Assembly: GCF_047121295.1 (NCBI RefSeq)
Contig: NZ_CP139447.1
Coordinates: forward strand, 1,860,001 to 1,924,000
Origin: Longispora sp047121295
Lineage (GTDB): Bacteria; Actinomycetota; Actinomycetes; Mycobacteriales; Micromonosporaceae
Length of the DNA: 64,000 bases
Reading direction: 5' to 3'
In this document: piece after piece, positions 34,823-44,620 of the stretch
Layout: every line of letters begins with the position of its first letter
How positions within the stretch are numbered: position 1 is the first letter of the stretch
The notes under the pieces: generated by a model
Databases searched by the model: none
Told to the model about the DNA's origin: nothing
Seen by the model: only the letters and a program-made list of their open reading frames with translations
Made by a program: the position numbers and the translations under genes

Positions 34823-37800
34823 ACCCCGCCCAGCCGAGCAGCCGGTCCGTGCGCCGCACCGCGAGCGCCGGCGGCACCGCCACGCCCCGGTCCACGGCCG
34901 GGTCGGTCATCCAGATCTGCGCCCGGCGCAGCGCCTCCGCCGGGGCCGCCCCGGAGCGCTTCAGGTAGTGGTGGAAGACGAACATCAACAACGAGGTCAC
35001 ATCATCGGGTACCCGCCACAGCGAACCCACCGCCGTCCGCGCCCCGGCCACCAGGAACGCCGTCGCGAGGGTGTACGCGTCGTCGTGCCCGTGGCCGGAC
35101 ACGTGCGTGGTGCACCCGGCCAGCGCGACCAGGTCCAGCGAGCCGCCCGCGCCGGCCAGCGCGGTCAGCCGGTCGGCCGCGAGGGAACCACCGGCCAGGG
35201 ACAGTTCCGCCTCGGGGCTGGCCGTGGCGTGGCAGGCGATGTGCAGCAGGCCGGCGTCCGGGTGGGCGGTCAGCCAGTCCAGGACCTGCGCCGGGCTGCC
35301 CTCGCCCCGGGCCCGGCCGTCCGGGTGCCGGCCGAGGAACGTGGCCCCGGGGTGGAACGCCGCGTGGATCGCCGCCGCCTCCAGGCCCGCGCCGGGCAGG
35401 TCGCCGCCCGGGTCGCCGACGATCAGGGCGGGCGCGTCGGGCCGGCCGGCCGGGCGGCCGAGGACGTCGACCAGTAGCCGGGCGGAGGCGGCGTAGGAGA
35501 TCACCGCGTCGTGCAGGGCGAACCGCCAGCCCGTGGCGTACCGGGCCCGGGCGGCGTGCCACGGCACCAGGCCCAGCTCGCCCATCGGGACCAGGGCCAG
35601 GCGCGGGGTGCGCGGCATGCCGAGGCGCTGGCAGTGCGCGAGGAGCGGGCCCATCGCGGCCGTCCAGGCCCAGTCGCACAGGGGTTCCAGGGCGTCCTCG
35701 ACGGAGTGCGGGCGCCAGGAACCGGCGGGGCCGGCGTCGCGGGGACCGTGGGGTCCGCCGGACCCCGGACCGCCGTGTCCGCCGGGTTCCGGACCGGGGC
35801 CGTGCTCCCGGGCCGGGCCGTGGGCGGCGGGGTCCGCGACGCGGTGGCCGCCCTCGGCGAGGCGGGCCCCCAGGTAGCCGGCGAGCTGCGGCGCCCCCGT
35901 CGACAACCCGGGCAGCGACACCGTGCCCGGCTTCCCCCGGGCCGGCACCACGAGCGCCGTCCCGCCCCAGTAGCTGGTCCGGGGCACGAGGTAGACCAGC
36001 GCGTCGATCCCGCCGGACCGCAGCGCCGCCGCGATGTCGGCCGGCTCGGGCGGGTCGAGCAGCCGGCCCGCGCCGGACCCGCCGGTGAGGGCGCGCAGCA
36101 CCCGGTACCGCAGATCGGTCGGCACGTCGTCCGGTGCCGGCGCGGCCCGCAGCCACTCGGCGGCCAGCCCGGCCTCGCCTGCCGCGCGGAGCTGGGCCGG
36201 GATGTCGCCGGTCACCGTCGCCGAGTGCAGCACCAGTCCCCGGCACGCGTCCAGCGCCGTGACGGCCTCCTCGTGCGCCTGGTCGGCCAGGCACCACGAG
36301 GCCACCTCCAGAGCGTCGTCCACGACGGACCGGGCCGCGAACGCCGCGTCCGCCGTCCCGGTCTGCAGCAGTACCCGCCAGGCGTGCCCGCGCAGCGCCG
36401 TGAGCCCGATGGCCCGGCTGCGGTCGGCGTCGCCGCGCCCGGCCCGGATCCGGTGCGCGCGGGCCAGGTTGAGGTGGGTGCCGAACCACAGCTGGTGCCC
36501 GGGGTCGCCGAGCCGGTCGGTGGCCTCCGTCAGGAGCCGCACGGCCTCGGCGACGTCTGCGTTGTTCCGGAAGAGATCGAACCGCAGGGCGTAGCAACTG
36601 CCCAGTGCGGCGGTGGTGCGGACCCGGTCCTCGTCGTCCGTGGCGGCGAGGGCGAGGGCTTCGCCGAGCATGGTGATCGCGTGGTCGAGGGTCGCGGCGT
36701 CCTCCACGACCGCCGACAGCATCGCAAGGGCCCAGGCGCCGTTGGCGAGCATCGCCGCCCGCTCCCGGTCGGCGAGATGATCCGCGCGGGCGGCGGCGAC
36801 GACCCGGTCGGTGGCCTTCCTGCACGCGACCGGATCCACGGGCAGTCCTCGTCGGATGTCGATGGTCATGCGTTCGATCTCGGCGACACCGAGACAGTTG
36901 GACAGCACCGGGTACGTGACGTCGTTGCGCGGCAGCCCGGCCACGCACTCGCGGAGGATGCCGATCGCCTCGTCGAGTTCCCGTGGATCGTGCCGGTTCT
37001 GGCCCCGGATGGACAGCATGGTCGCGTAGTGGCCCCGGAGCTGGAGCCGGGTGTAGGCGGTCAGCGCCGGGTTGTCCTTCTTCTCGCGGAGGATGGCGAT
37101 GGCTGCGTCGATGTCGGCACTCGACCGCAGATACTGGTGCCGCACGCTCATCATCGTGCCGAGCAGCTCCTCCAGGTGGGTCCGGTCGCGGTGTCCCGGC
37201 GGGCACAGCGCGAGAGCCTCCTGGATCAGGTCCACGGCCTCGGCGGTGCGGGTCGGGTCCGCGTGCGCCGCGTGGTTGGCGATCACCCCGGCGAGGGAGG
37301 CGCGGACCGCGATCTGCCAGTCCGTGTCGTCCGGTCGGGCGGGCAGGGCCTCGCGGAGCAACGCGATCACGTATTCCGGGTCCCGCACCGGCTCGCCGCG
37401 CAGCGAAAGCTGGACGTGTGCCTTGGCCAGGTGGTAGCCAGCGATCCGCCGGTCCTCGCTCCCTGCCGGGAGCGCGTCGTATCCGGCCTGGACCCGGCCG
37501 AGGTGAACCGCGCTGTCGTCGATCCGGAGCACCCCCCGCAGTCGGGGCGGAACCTGGGTGATCTCGCCGACCGGGTACCCGGTGACGTAGGGGTCTGTGC
37601 GGCTGTTGATGTCCATCTCGACCATCGCCGCGACCCCGTCCTCGACGATCCGGCGGTGCTCGGCGTCGTCGGGAAGGTCATCGGCGGCGGACACGACCAT
37701 GCCGCGGAACATCCGCAGGGCCGGGTGGACGTTCGCGTCCGGGGGCAGATCCCGCAGCAGGGCCTCTATCTCGGCGAGCAGGGGCGTGAGATGTTCGCCG

Positions 37801-38327
37801 GCGTCGAAGCCGCGGATGGCGGACAGCCGGGCGAGCACCAGTTGGATCCGCCAGCGCGGGGTGGCGCCGGGCATCGCGCAGGCCCGCTCCAGGAGGCCGA
37901 TCGCCTGGTGCGCGTCCTCGGGTCGCTGCTCGACCCACGCCAGGTCGCCGAGCGCCGCCGCCCGCAGGACCAGCACCTCCGCGACGTCCTGGTCGGCGGC
38001 GGCGAGGTGCCGCGTCGCCGCGTCGAGATCGGCCGGGTCCTCCTTCTTCTGGTACCGGGCGTAGAGCGCCGACCCGAGCAGCCGGTGCACCCGGGGCGTG
38101 GCCTCCCCCTGCCGGGCGGCCATGCCCCGCAGCCAGCCCAGCGCCTTGCCGAGGGCCAGCTCCGGCATGTCGGGCCGCACGTCGGGGAGTCTCGTGAGCA
38201 GCTCGTACCGCCGCCAGTACAGCTCCGCGAGCCGGTTCTCCGCGCCCTCCCGCCCCGGGCCGGCCAGGTCGGCGAGGGCGCGGCCGATCGCGGCGTCGAG
38301 CCGGTCGAGCGCGGGGTGCGCGGTCAC
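34803..38327 (-). CDS. TPR-CHAT protease
   Basis: About 1174 residues. The first roughly 750 residues are all-helical with tetratricopeptide-like repeats (for example ADIDAAIAILREKKDNPALT and RELDEAIGILRECV). The C-terminal caspase-related CHAT domain has the catalytic His at about 1033 (LLHIACHATASP) and Cys at about 1072 (LVALAGCTTHVSG), followed by ATAFLVAGARTAVGSLWRV, the conserved CHAT core. A Gly/Pro/His-rich insertion (about 35715-35850) splits the middle of the C-terminal half. GTG at 38327 is chosen because TPR-like helices begin there. TPR-CHAT proteins cleave partner proteins, for instance gasdermins or Csx30-type targets. No gasdermin is seen here; the adjacent caspase or SLATT protein could be the target. 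Confidence 0.88.
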   Translation of the reverse strand: MTAHPALDRLDAAIGRALADLAGPGREGAENRLAELYWRRYELLTRLPDVRPDMPELALGKALGWLRGMAARQGEATPRVHRLLGSALYARYQKKEDPADLDAATRHLAAADQDVAEVLVLRAAALGDLAWVEQRPEDAHQAIGLLERACAMPGATPRWRIQLVLARLSAIRGFDAGEHLTPLLAEIEALLRDLPPDANVHPALRMFRGMVVSAADDLPDDAEHRRIVEDGVAAMVEMDINSRTDPYVTGYPVGEITQVPPRLRGVLRIDDSAVHLGRVQAGYDALPAGSEDRRIAGYHLAKAHVQLSLRGEPVRDPEYVIALLREALPARPDDTDWQIAVRASLAGVIANHAAHADPTRTAEAVDLIQEALALCPPGHRDRTHLEELLGTMMSVRHQYLRSSADIDAAIAILREKKDNPALTAYTRLQLRGHYATMLSIRGQNRHDPRELDEAIGILRECVAGLPRNDVTYPVLSNCLGVAEIERMTIDIRRGLPVDPVACRKATDRVVAAARADHLADRERAAMLANGAWALAMLSAVVEDAATLDHAITMLGEALALAATDDEDRVRTTAALGSCYALRFDLFRNNADVAEAVRLLTEATDRLGDPGHQLWFGTHLNLARAHRIRAGRGDADRSRAIGLTALRGHAWRVLLQTGTADAAFAARSVVDDALEVASWCLADQAHEEAVTALDACRGLVLHSATVTGDIPAQLRAAGEAGLAAEWLRAAPAPDDVPTDLRYRVLRALTGGSGAGRLLDPPEPADIAAALRSGGIDALVYLVPRTSYWGGTALVVPARGKPGTVSLPGLSTGAPQLAGYLGARLAEGGHRVADPAAHGPAREHGPGPEPGGHGGPGSGGPHGPRDAGPAGSWRPHSVEDALEPLCDWAWTAAMGPLLAHCQRLGMPRTPRLALVPMGELGLVPWHAARARYATGWRFALHDAVISYAASARLLVDVLGRPAGRPDAPALIVGDPGGDLPGAGLEAAAIHAAFHPGATFLGRHPDGRARGEGSPAQVLDWLTAHPDAGLLHIACHATASPEAELSLAGGSLAADRLTALAGAGGSLDLVALAGCTTHVSGHGHDDAYTLATAFLVAGARTAVGSLWRVPDDVTSLLMFVFHHYLKRSGAAPAEALRRAQIWMTDPAVDRGVAVPPALAVRRTDRLLGWAGFTHLGR

Positions 38328-38554
38328 GGGGCGGCCGGGGGCACGGGGCCCACCCGGTCGGCGACGTCGGGCGGCGGCATGTCTGCGAGCATGCCAAGCG
38401 GACGCGATCCCGGACAAGTCGAGGACACCCGCCGAGTCTCTGGTGGACGGACCGGTCGGCTTTCGGTGGGATTCCGGTCGGGTGCGCCGAACGTGGCGGT
38501 CCTTCGGTAAGTTAACGGCCGCCACCGTTTTTCCCGCCGACCGCTGGAGAGTGC

Positions 38555-39097
38555 GTGACCGAGCACAGTGCCGAGGAGTCCGCAGTGGACGAGGTCGCGG
38601 TCCGGCTGGGCCGGATCGAGGCGGCCCTGGGCGACGCCGCGGCGGCCCGGGAGCGCACCATCGACCGGCTGCACGAGGAGAACCAGCGGCTCCGGGTCGG
38701 CGAGCGCCAGCTGCTGCTCCGCCCGGTGGTCACGGACCTGCACCGGCTGCGCGACGACCTGCTCCGCCAGGCCGGCGGTCTGCCGGAGGCCGTCACCCGC
38801 GAGCAGACCGCCGCCCTGCTGGCCTCCTATGTGGTGAGCGTCGAGCAGACCCTGGAGCGCTGCGGGGTGCGGGTGCTGAGGGCCGAGCCGGGCGAGGCGT
38901 ACGACCCGTACCGGCACCGGGCCGTCGGCACCGTGCCGGCCGGCGGGCCGGAGGGGGACGGGCTGGTTTCGGAGGTGCTGGGCGACGGGTATCTCGACGC
39001 GGTGGCCGACCGGGTGGTCGCGCCGGCCGCCGTGCGGGTGGCGCGCTGGACCGAGCCGACCGTGATGGATGACGAAACCCCTGGAGAGACCCCATGA
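38555..39097 (+). CDS. GrpE-like nucleotide exchange factor
   Basis: 180 residues. A long N-terminal coiled coil (VRLGRIEAALGDAAAARERT, then RLHEENQRLRV) leads into LLRPVVTDLHRLRDDLLRQ and a C-terminal beta-rich head (GVRVLRAEPGEAYDPYRHRA, then VLGDGYL), the arrangement of GrpE. GTG at 38555 is preceded by GGAGA. Its end overlaps the ATG of the Hsp70 gene (ATGA), so the pair is coupled. It is probably the dedicated exchange factor of the lidless Hsp70 and not the housekeeping GrpE, because no dnaJ or hrcA is nearby. Confidence 0.8.
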   Translation: MTEHSAEESAVDEVAVRLGRIEAALGDAAAARERTIDRLHEENQRLRVGERQLLLRPVVTDLHRLRDDLLRQAGGLPEAVTREQTAALLASYVVSVEQTLERCGVRVLRAEPGEAYDPYRHRAVGTVPAGGPEGDGLVSEVLGDGYLDAVADRVVAPAAVRVARWTEPTVMDDETPGETP

Positions 39098-40755
39098 CCG
39101 ACGAGACCGACGTCTACTGCGGCATCGACCTCGGCACGACGTACTCGGCGATCGCGTACGTCGACGAGACCGCGCGCCCGACCATGGTGCGCAGCCTGAT
39201 GGAGAGCGAGGAGACCACCCCCTCCGTCGTGTACTTCGAGAGCGGCTCCGACGTGGTCGTCGGCCGCACGGCCAAGGAGTACGCCCGGGTCTACCCGGAC
39301 CGGGTGGTGTCCCTCGTCAAGCGCTCGATGGGCCAGGAGCGGCACTGGATCATCGACGACGTCGAGCACACCCCCGAGTCGATCTCCGCGCTGATCCTCA
39401 AGCAGCTGGTCCAGGACGCCCGCGCGCACACCGGCCGCGAGGTGCGCAAGGTCGTGATCACGGTCCCGGCGTACTTCGGGATGCTGGAGCGCGACGCCAC
39501 CCGCAAGGCGGGCGAGATCGCGGGGCTGGACGTGATCGGCATCGTCCCCGAGCCGGTGGCGGCGGCCCTGGAGTACAAGGTCGAGACCGGCGCCGAGCGC
39601 ACCGTCCTCGTGTACGACCTGGGCGGCGGCACCTTCGACACCACGGTCATCCGGATCACCTCCGACGCGATCGAGGTGCTGTGCACGGACGGCGACCAGC
39701 AGCTCGGCGGCGCCGACTGGGACGCCCGGCTGGTCACCTACCTCCTCGGCGAGTTCACGGCCCGGGCCGGGGTCGACGCCGACCTGGCCGAGGACGAGCA
39801 GTTCATGCAGGAGCTCGTGAACACCGCCGAGAACGCGAAGAAGCGGCTGTCGCAGTCGAAGAGCGCGCCGATCCCGCTGCGGGCCGGCGGGGTGCCGGTG
39901 ACAGTCGAGCTGACCCGGGAGATCTTCGAGGAGCAGACGCGGGACCTGCTGGACCGGACCATCGAGTACACGAAAAGGACCTTGGTGAAGCTCGAGGAGA
40001 AGTCCCCGGGCGCGACGATCGACGAGGTGCTGCTGGTCGGCGGCTCGACGAAGATGCCGGCGGTCGCCGAGCGGCTGCGGGCCGAGTTCGGCTGGGAGCC
40101 CCGGCTGCACGACCCGGACCTGGCGGTCGCGAAGGGCGCGGCCCGGTTCGCGCTCAGCCGCTCGGTGTGGGAGTGGGACGCCACGACGGGCGCCGCCGAG
40201 CCGACGGTGGAGGAGCGCGGGGAGCGGATCCGGGCCCTGGCCCGGCGCACCGGGCTGTCCGAGCAGGCCATCGCCTCGGTCGCCGAGAAGCGGATCACGA
40301 ACGTGCTGCCCAAGGCGTTCGGGGTGAAGCTGGTCGACACGACCCTGCCGAACTGGGCGGACGACGTCGAGGGCGCGTCCTACGTCGGGCACATGGTGCA
40401 CGCCGACGAGGCGCTGCCGCGCACGTCCCGGCTGGACATCTCCACGATTGTGCCGAACCAGACGGAGGTGCTGGTCGAGCTGTACGAGCAGGCCGGCTCC
40501 CAGGAGAGCCGCGACCTGGCCGCGAACAAGCCGGTCGACCAGGGCTCGGGCCTGATCTCCGGGCTGCCGCCGATGCCGGTCGGCTCGCCGCTGGACGTGG
40601 CGATGACCGTGGACGACGAGGGCCTGCTCACCGTGAAGGCGGTCGAGCCGAGCACAGGCAAGGAGCTGACCATCGAGGTCCGGGTCAGCGTCCTCAGCCA
40701 GGCGGAGGTCGAGGTGGCGAAGGAGAAGGTCGCGGCGATCACGGTCCGGGGCTGA
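39094..40755 (+). CDS. Hsp70 (DnaK-like) lacking the lid domain
   Basis: 553 residues. A full nucleotide-binding domain: GIDLGTTYSAIAYVDE at the N-terminus, VYDLGGGTFDTTVI at about 170, and VLLVGGSTKMPAV at about 310. A roughly 110-residue substrate-binding beta domain follows (LDISTIVPNQTEVLVELYEQ onward, ending EVRVSVLSQAEVEVAKEKV). Housekeeping DnaK is 610-640 residues; here the helical lid is essentially missing. It lies within an operon with its own GrpE-like gene and no DnaJ, so the protein probably assembles or switches a specific partner, most likely the GTPase/GAP1 proteins encoded downstream. Confidence 0.9.
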   Translation: MTDETDVYCGIDLGTTYSAIAYVDETARPTMVRSLMESEETTPSVVYFESGSDVVVGRTAKEYARVYPDRVVSLVKRSMGQERHWIIDDVEHTPESISALILKQLVQDARAHTGREVRKVVITVPAYFGMLERDATRKAGEIAGLDVIGIVPEPVAAALEYKVETGAERTVLVYDLGGGTFDTTVIRITSDAIEVLCTDGDQQLGGADWDARLVTYLLGEFTARAGVDADLAEDEQFMQELVNTAENAKKRLSQSKSAPIPLRAGGVPVTVELTREIFEEQTRDLLDRTIEYTKRTLVKLEEKSPGATIDEVLLVGGSTKMPAVAERLRAEFGWEPRLHDPDLAVAKGAARFALSRSVWEWDATTGAAEPTVEERGERIRALARRTGLSEQAIASVAEKRITNVLPKAFGVKLVDTTLPNWADDVEGASYVGHMVHADEALPRTSRLDISTIVPNQTEVLVELYEQAGSQESRDLAANKPVDQGSGLISGLPPMPVGSPLDVAMTVDDEGLLTVKAVEPSTGKELTIEVRVSVLSQAEVEVAKEKVAAITVRG

Positions 40756-40758
40756 GCC

Positions 40759-43425
40759 GTGCCGTTCGATCCGGTCGGCTACGAGCGCGACGTGCTCAAG
40801 CCGCTCCGCAAGCTGCTCGGCGCGCTGCCGGGGGACCTGGTCGCCCGGTACGCCGTCGAGCCCGGGATGGACGCCGCGCAGCTGGAGAGGCACCTGCGTG
40901 CCGTCCGGGCACTGTGGAACCGCAAGCAGGCCAACGGGCAGACCAGCCTGGGCCGGGTGTGCCAGCAGCTGATCAGCGCCGACGAGGAGCTGAAGCGGAC
41001 GGCCGGCGCGCGGATGACCGACCCGGCGTGGTGGCGTGAGCAGGCCCGGGGGTACGAGGGCCGGCTGAAGCCGCAGTACGAGCAGCTGGTCCGGGACCTG
41101 CGCGCCTCGTACGGCGGCGGCGGCCGGGTCACCCGCGCCCAGCTCGACCTGATCGCGGGCACCCGGGCCGAGCTGGGCGCCGACCGGGTGGCCCGGGCCG
41201 CCCGGGAGGCCGGCCTGACCGTGGTCGACGGGGTGGAACTGCCGACCGAGCCGGGGCTGGACCGCACGGCATGGGCCGACCTGCGCGAACAGCTCCGCAC
41301 CGCGCAGGCCCCGACCGTGGTGCACCTGCTGCATCCGAACCTGGGCCGGCCGTTCGCGCTGGTCCGCCGGTTCGACGTGGCGGGGATGCCGGCGCTGCGC
41401 CTCGACGCGTCGACCCTGTCGGCGCGGGTCCAGGAGGCGGAGCGGACGGCCGACTCGCCGGCGGTGCGGGCCAGGAAGGCCGCGCTGGCGATCCTGCGCA
41501 CCGGGGCCGACCGGGGGCTGGACCTGCGGACCCTCGCGCTGTTCCACCTGGTGGAGCTGGTCCGGACCATGCGCGACGCCGGCATGCCCGAGGCGCTGCT
41601 GGTCACCGAGGCCACCGGGCTGGGCCTGACCAAGGACGACGCCGGCCTGCTGGTGGCCAGCCTGCCGCCCGGACGGGGCGGGGCGGCGGCCCGGCCGGCG
41701 GACCGGGTCCGAGAGCACCTGGCGGCCGGGGAACTGGCCGCCGCCCGGTCCGCGCTCGCCGGGCTGCCGGCCGCCGATCCCGAGCACGCGGCCGTGTCCG
41801 CGCAGGTGGCGGCAGCCGCCGACCGGCTCGCGACCCTGCTCCGCGAGGCCCAGGCGGCGGCGACGGCCGGCCGGGACGGCGACGCCGAGCGGCTGCTCCG
41901 CGAGGCGGCGACCATCGACGCGGCCGATGGCACCCTGGCCACCCAGCTCCGCCGGCTGCCGGTCGCCGCCGCGCTGGACGTGACGGCCAGCGTGGCCGGG
42001 GGCACGGTCCGGCTGGCGTGGCGGGCGCCGCTGTCGGGGGCCACGGACCTGCGGTACCGGGTGCTGCGCGCCGAGGGCAGGGTGCCCGCGCACGAACGGG
42101 ACGGGGTGGTCGTCGCCGACACGGCCGCCGCCCGGGCCGAGGACACCCCGCCGGTGGCCCGCCGGGTGCGGTACGCCGTGTTCGTCACCGCCCCGGACCG
42201 GGCCTGGTCGCGGGCCGCCGGCACCGGCGAGGTGGAGCTGCTGCCCCCGGTCGTGGACGTGCTGCTCCTCGGGCACGCCGACCACGTGGTCGGCTCCTGG
42301 CAGGCGCATCCGGGCGCGGCCCGGGTCCGGGTCACCCGCACGGTCGGCCGGCCGCAGGGGACCGGCACCGCCGTCGAGTCCGCCGGCTCGTCCTTCACGG
42401 ACACCGACGTGACGGAGGGCGTCGAGCACTTCTACGCCCTGACCGCGATCTACCGGGCCGCCGACGGCACCGAGCGGCACGCCCCGACCGTGGTCGGGTC
42501 CGTGGTGCCCCGGGGCGCGGCCACGGCCGTCGAGGACCTGGCCGCCGTGCCGGTCACGGTCGCCGGCCGCCCACTGCTGCGGCTGTCCTGGTCGGGCGAC
42601 GGCGAGGTCGTGGTGCGCCGCGCGGATACCGCCCCCGGCTGGCCGGTCGGGCAGACCATCGAGATCAACACCATGCGGGGTTACGGCTGGCCCGTCCCCG
42701 GCCATCGTCGGCTGGTCGACGGCGGGTCGGTCCTGGACACCGACGCGCCCAGCGGCCACTTCGTCTACGTGCCGTTCGCCGTGGGCGGCACGGGCGCGGT
42801 CGTCGGCCGGCCGGTCACGATCGGCCTGAGCACCCCGGTCCGGGGCCTGCGGGCCCGCCGGTCCGGCGACCGGGTGGTGCTGTCCTGGGAGTGGCCCGAC
42901 GAGGTCGGCCTCGCGGAGGTCACCTGGACGACCCCGGACGGCACGGAGACCCGGCAGGTCAGCCGCGCGCAGTACGCGGACGGCTGCGCCTTCCCGGTCG
43001 GGGCCGGCGGCGGCACGGCCGAGGTGCGAGGTGTCTCGGTCGGGTCGCACGGCCGCGCCGTGTCCCTGCCGGTCACGGCCACGGTCGGCGGGCTGCCGGC
43101 CCGGGTCGGTTACACCATCGGCCGGCGGCCCGGGCTGCGGCACCGGCTGTCCCGGCAGCGGATCGTCACGGTCAGCGCCGACCGGCCCTGCGCCGGCCTG
43201 GAGCTGGTCGTGGTGCTCGCCCCGGGCATCGTGATGCCGTCCACGGCCGCGCACGGCACCGAGCTGGCCCGGTGGACCGGCGACCTGACCCCGGGCGCGC
43301 CGGCCACGTTCGAGCTGGAGCTGCCGGCCTCCGCCCGGGCGCCGTACTGGCTGCGGTGCTTCGTCACCCGACCGGCCGACGTCGTGGCCGTCGACCCGCC
43401 GATCAACGAACTCAAGGTGGCCTGA
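40759..43425 (+). CDS. Large protein with helical N-terminus and FnIII-like repeats
   Basis: 888 residues. The first roughly 430 residues are helical, with a possible J-like or nucleoprotein-like start (FDPVGYERDVLKPLRKLLGA) and Ala/Arg-rich helices. From about 440 onward come repeated beta-sandwich units with fibronectin-III character: VRLAWRAPLSGATDLRYRVL, then LLRLSWSGDGEVVVRR, then VVLSWEWPDEVGLAEVTW. No enzyme motif is visible. It begins three bases after the Hsp70 stop with GTG and is followed one base later by the GTPase gene, so it is a core part of the operon. It may be a scaffold or substrate receptor for Hsp70; that is inferred. Confidence 0.65.
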   Translation: MPFDPVGYERDVLKPLRKLLGALPGDLVARYAVEPGMDAAQLERHLRAVRALWNRKQANGQTSLGRVCQQLISADEELKRTAGARMTDPAWWREQARGYEGRLKPQYEQLVRDLRASYGGGGRVTRAQLDLIAGTRAELGADRVARAAREAGLTVVDGVELPTEPGLDRTAWADLREQLRTAQAPTVVHLLHPNLGRPFALVRRFDVAGMPALRLDASTLSARVQEAERTADSPAVRARKAALAILRTGADRGLDLRTLALFHLVELVRTMRDAGMPEALLVTEATGLGLTKDDAGLLVASLPPGRGGAAARPADRVREHLAAGELAAARSALAGLPAADPEHAAVSAQVAAAADRLATLLREAQAAATAGRDGDAERLLREAATIDAADGTLATQLRRLPVAAALDVTASVAGGTVRLAWRAPLSGATDLRYRVLRAEGRVPAHERDGVVVADTAAARAEDTPPVARRVRYAVFVTAPDRAWSRAAGTGEVELLPPVVDVLLLGHADHVVGSWQAHPGAARVRVTRTVGRPQGTGTAVESAGSSFTDTDVTEGVEHFYALTAIYRAADGTERHAPTVVGSVVPRGAATAVEDLAAVPVTVAGRPLLRLSWSGDGEVVVRRADTAPGWPVGQTIEINTMRGYGWPVPGHRRLVDGGSVLDTDAPSGHFVYVPFAVGGTGAVVGRPVTIGLSTPVRGLRARRSGDRVVLSWEWPDEVGLAEVTWTTPDGTETRQVSRAQYADGCAFPVGAGGGTAEVRGVSVGSHGRAVSLPVTATVGGLPARVGYTIGRRPGLRHRLSRQRIVTVSADRPCAGLELVVVLAPGIVMPSTAAHGTELARWTGDLTPGAPATFELELPASARAPYWLRCFVTRPADVVAVDPPINELKVA

Positions 43426-43426
43426 G

Positions 43427-44620
43427 ATGAGCACGACCGCCTGCCCGTACTGCTACCACCGGATCGCCTCGCACCGGCTGTGGTACCAGTGCGCCGGGCG
43501 CGGCACCCCCGGCCACCCCGGCTGCACGACGGAGGTGGACTCCGCGCGGCAGGCCGAGACCGGGTTCCAGGGCCGCAGCCGGCCGTCGTTCGGCCCGCCC
43601 CGGCCGATCGGCCCGGCCCCGGCGAAGGCCCCGTGCCCGACCTGCCACGGCGAGACGGGGATCCGGGTCTGCCCCTGCTGCCACACCCCGCTGTCGCCCA
43701 ACTTCGCCGGCTCGAAGAGTCCGCTGATCGCGATGGTCGGCGCGAAGGGCACCGGCAAGACGGTGTTCCTCACCGTGCTCGCCCACGAGCTGCGCGGCGG
43801 GCTGCGCAGGAGGTTCGGGGCCGACGTCCGACTGTCAGGTGACAGGCAAGGTGATGCGGCCTCACCCTCTGCGTGGCTGCAGGAGAACGTCGACGCTGTG
43901 TACGACGACCACCGGCTGTTCGCGCAGACCGCCCAGGCGCAGGCCGGCCGGCGGGAGCCGCTGGTGTTCGAGTGGCGCCAGGAACACCGGCGGCTGGGGC
44001 GGACCAGCCTGCGTACCTCCTATCTGTCCTTCTACGACACCGCCGGCGAGGACCTGACCACGCAGAGCAACGCCGTGGAGCTGGCCTACCTCGGGTCCGC
44101 CGACGCGCTGATCCTGCTGCTCGACCCGTTCATGCTGCCCCAGGCCCGGCAGCGCCTCGGCCTGCCCAGGGCCGCGCTCACCTCGGCCGAGGCCACCATC
44201 GACGTCGTCGGCCGGGTCACCGACGCGCTCCGGATCAGCCACGGCGTCAAGCCCGGCAAGCGGATCCCGATCCCGGTGTCCGTGGCGTTCGCGAAGATCG
44301 ACGGGCTGTTCGACCTGCTCGGCCCCGACCACCCGCTGCTGACCACCCCGCCGGCCGGGCCGCACTACGACGAGCCGGCCGGCCTCGACACCCACGAACG
44401 GATCCGGGCCCTCCTCGACGAGCTCGGGGCGGACAACGTGGACGCCCACCTGCGGCTCAACTACGACACCTTCCGGTACTTCGGGATCTCCGCCCTCGGC
44501 GCGCCCCCCGACTACGAGTCCGGGCACGTCGACGCCGGCGGGGTCCGGCCGCACCGGGTCGACGAGCCGCTGGTCTGGCTGCTCGGCGGGTTCGGGGTCG
44601 TCCCGGTACGGAGGAAGTGA
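43427..44620 (+). CDS. Zinc-ribbon TRAFAC-class GTPase (double-GTPase system)
   Basis: 397 residues. Two N-terminal zinc ribbons (Cys at 6, 9, 22, 33 and at 70, 73, 82, 85) precede a GTPase domain with Walker A GAKGTGKT (105-112), G3 motif DTAGED (204-209) and hydrophobic strand ADALILLLDP. The C-terminal region ends in WLLGGFGVVP. This matches the GTPases that accompany GAP1 proteins and a second GTPase in the conflict systems described by the Aravind group. The ATG overlaps no gene but starts one base after the previous stop; its own stop overlaps GAP1 (TGATG). Confidence 0.8.
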   Translation: MSTTACPYCYHRIASHRLWYQCAGRGTPGHPGCTTEVDSARQAETGFQGRSRPSFGPPRPIGPAPAKAPCPTCHGETGIRVCPCCHTPLSPNFAGSKSPLIAMVGAKGTGKTVFLTVLAHELRGGLRRRFGADVRLSGDRQGDAASPSAWLQENVDAVYDDHRLFAQTAQAQAGRREPLVFEWRQEHRRLGRTSLRTSYLSFYDTAGEDLTTQSNAVELAYLGSADALILLLDPFMLPQARQRLGLPRAALTSAEATIDVVGRVTDALRISHGVKPGKRIPIPVSVAFAKIDGLFDLLGPDHPLLTTPPAGPHYDEPAGLDTHERIRALLDELGADNVDAHLRLNYDTFRYFGISALGAPPDYESGHVDAGGVRPHRVDEPLVWLLGGFGVVPVRRK

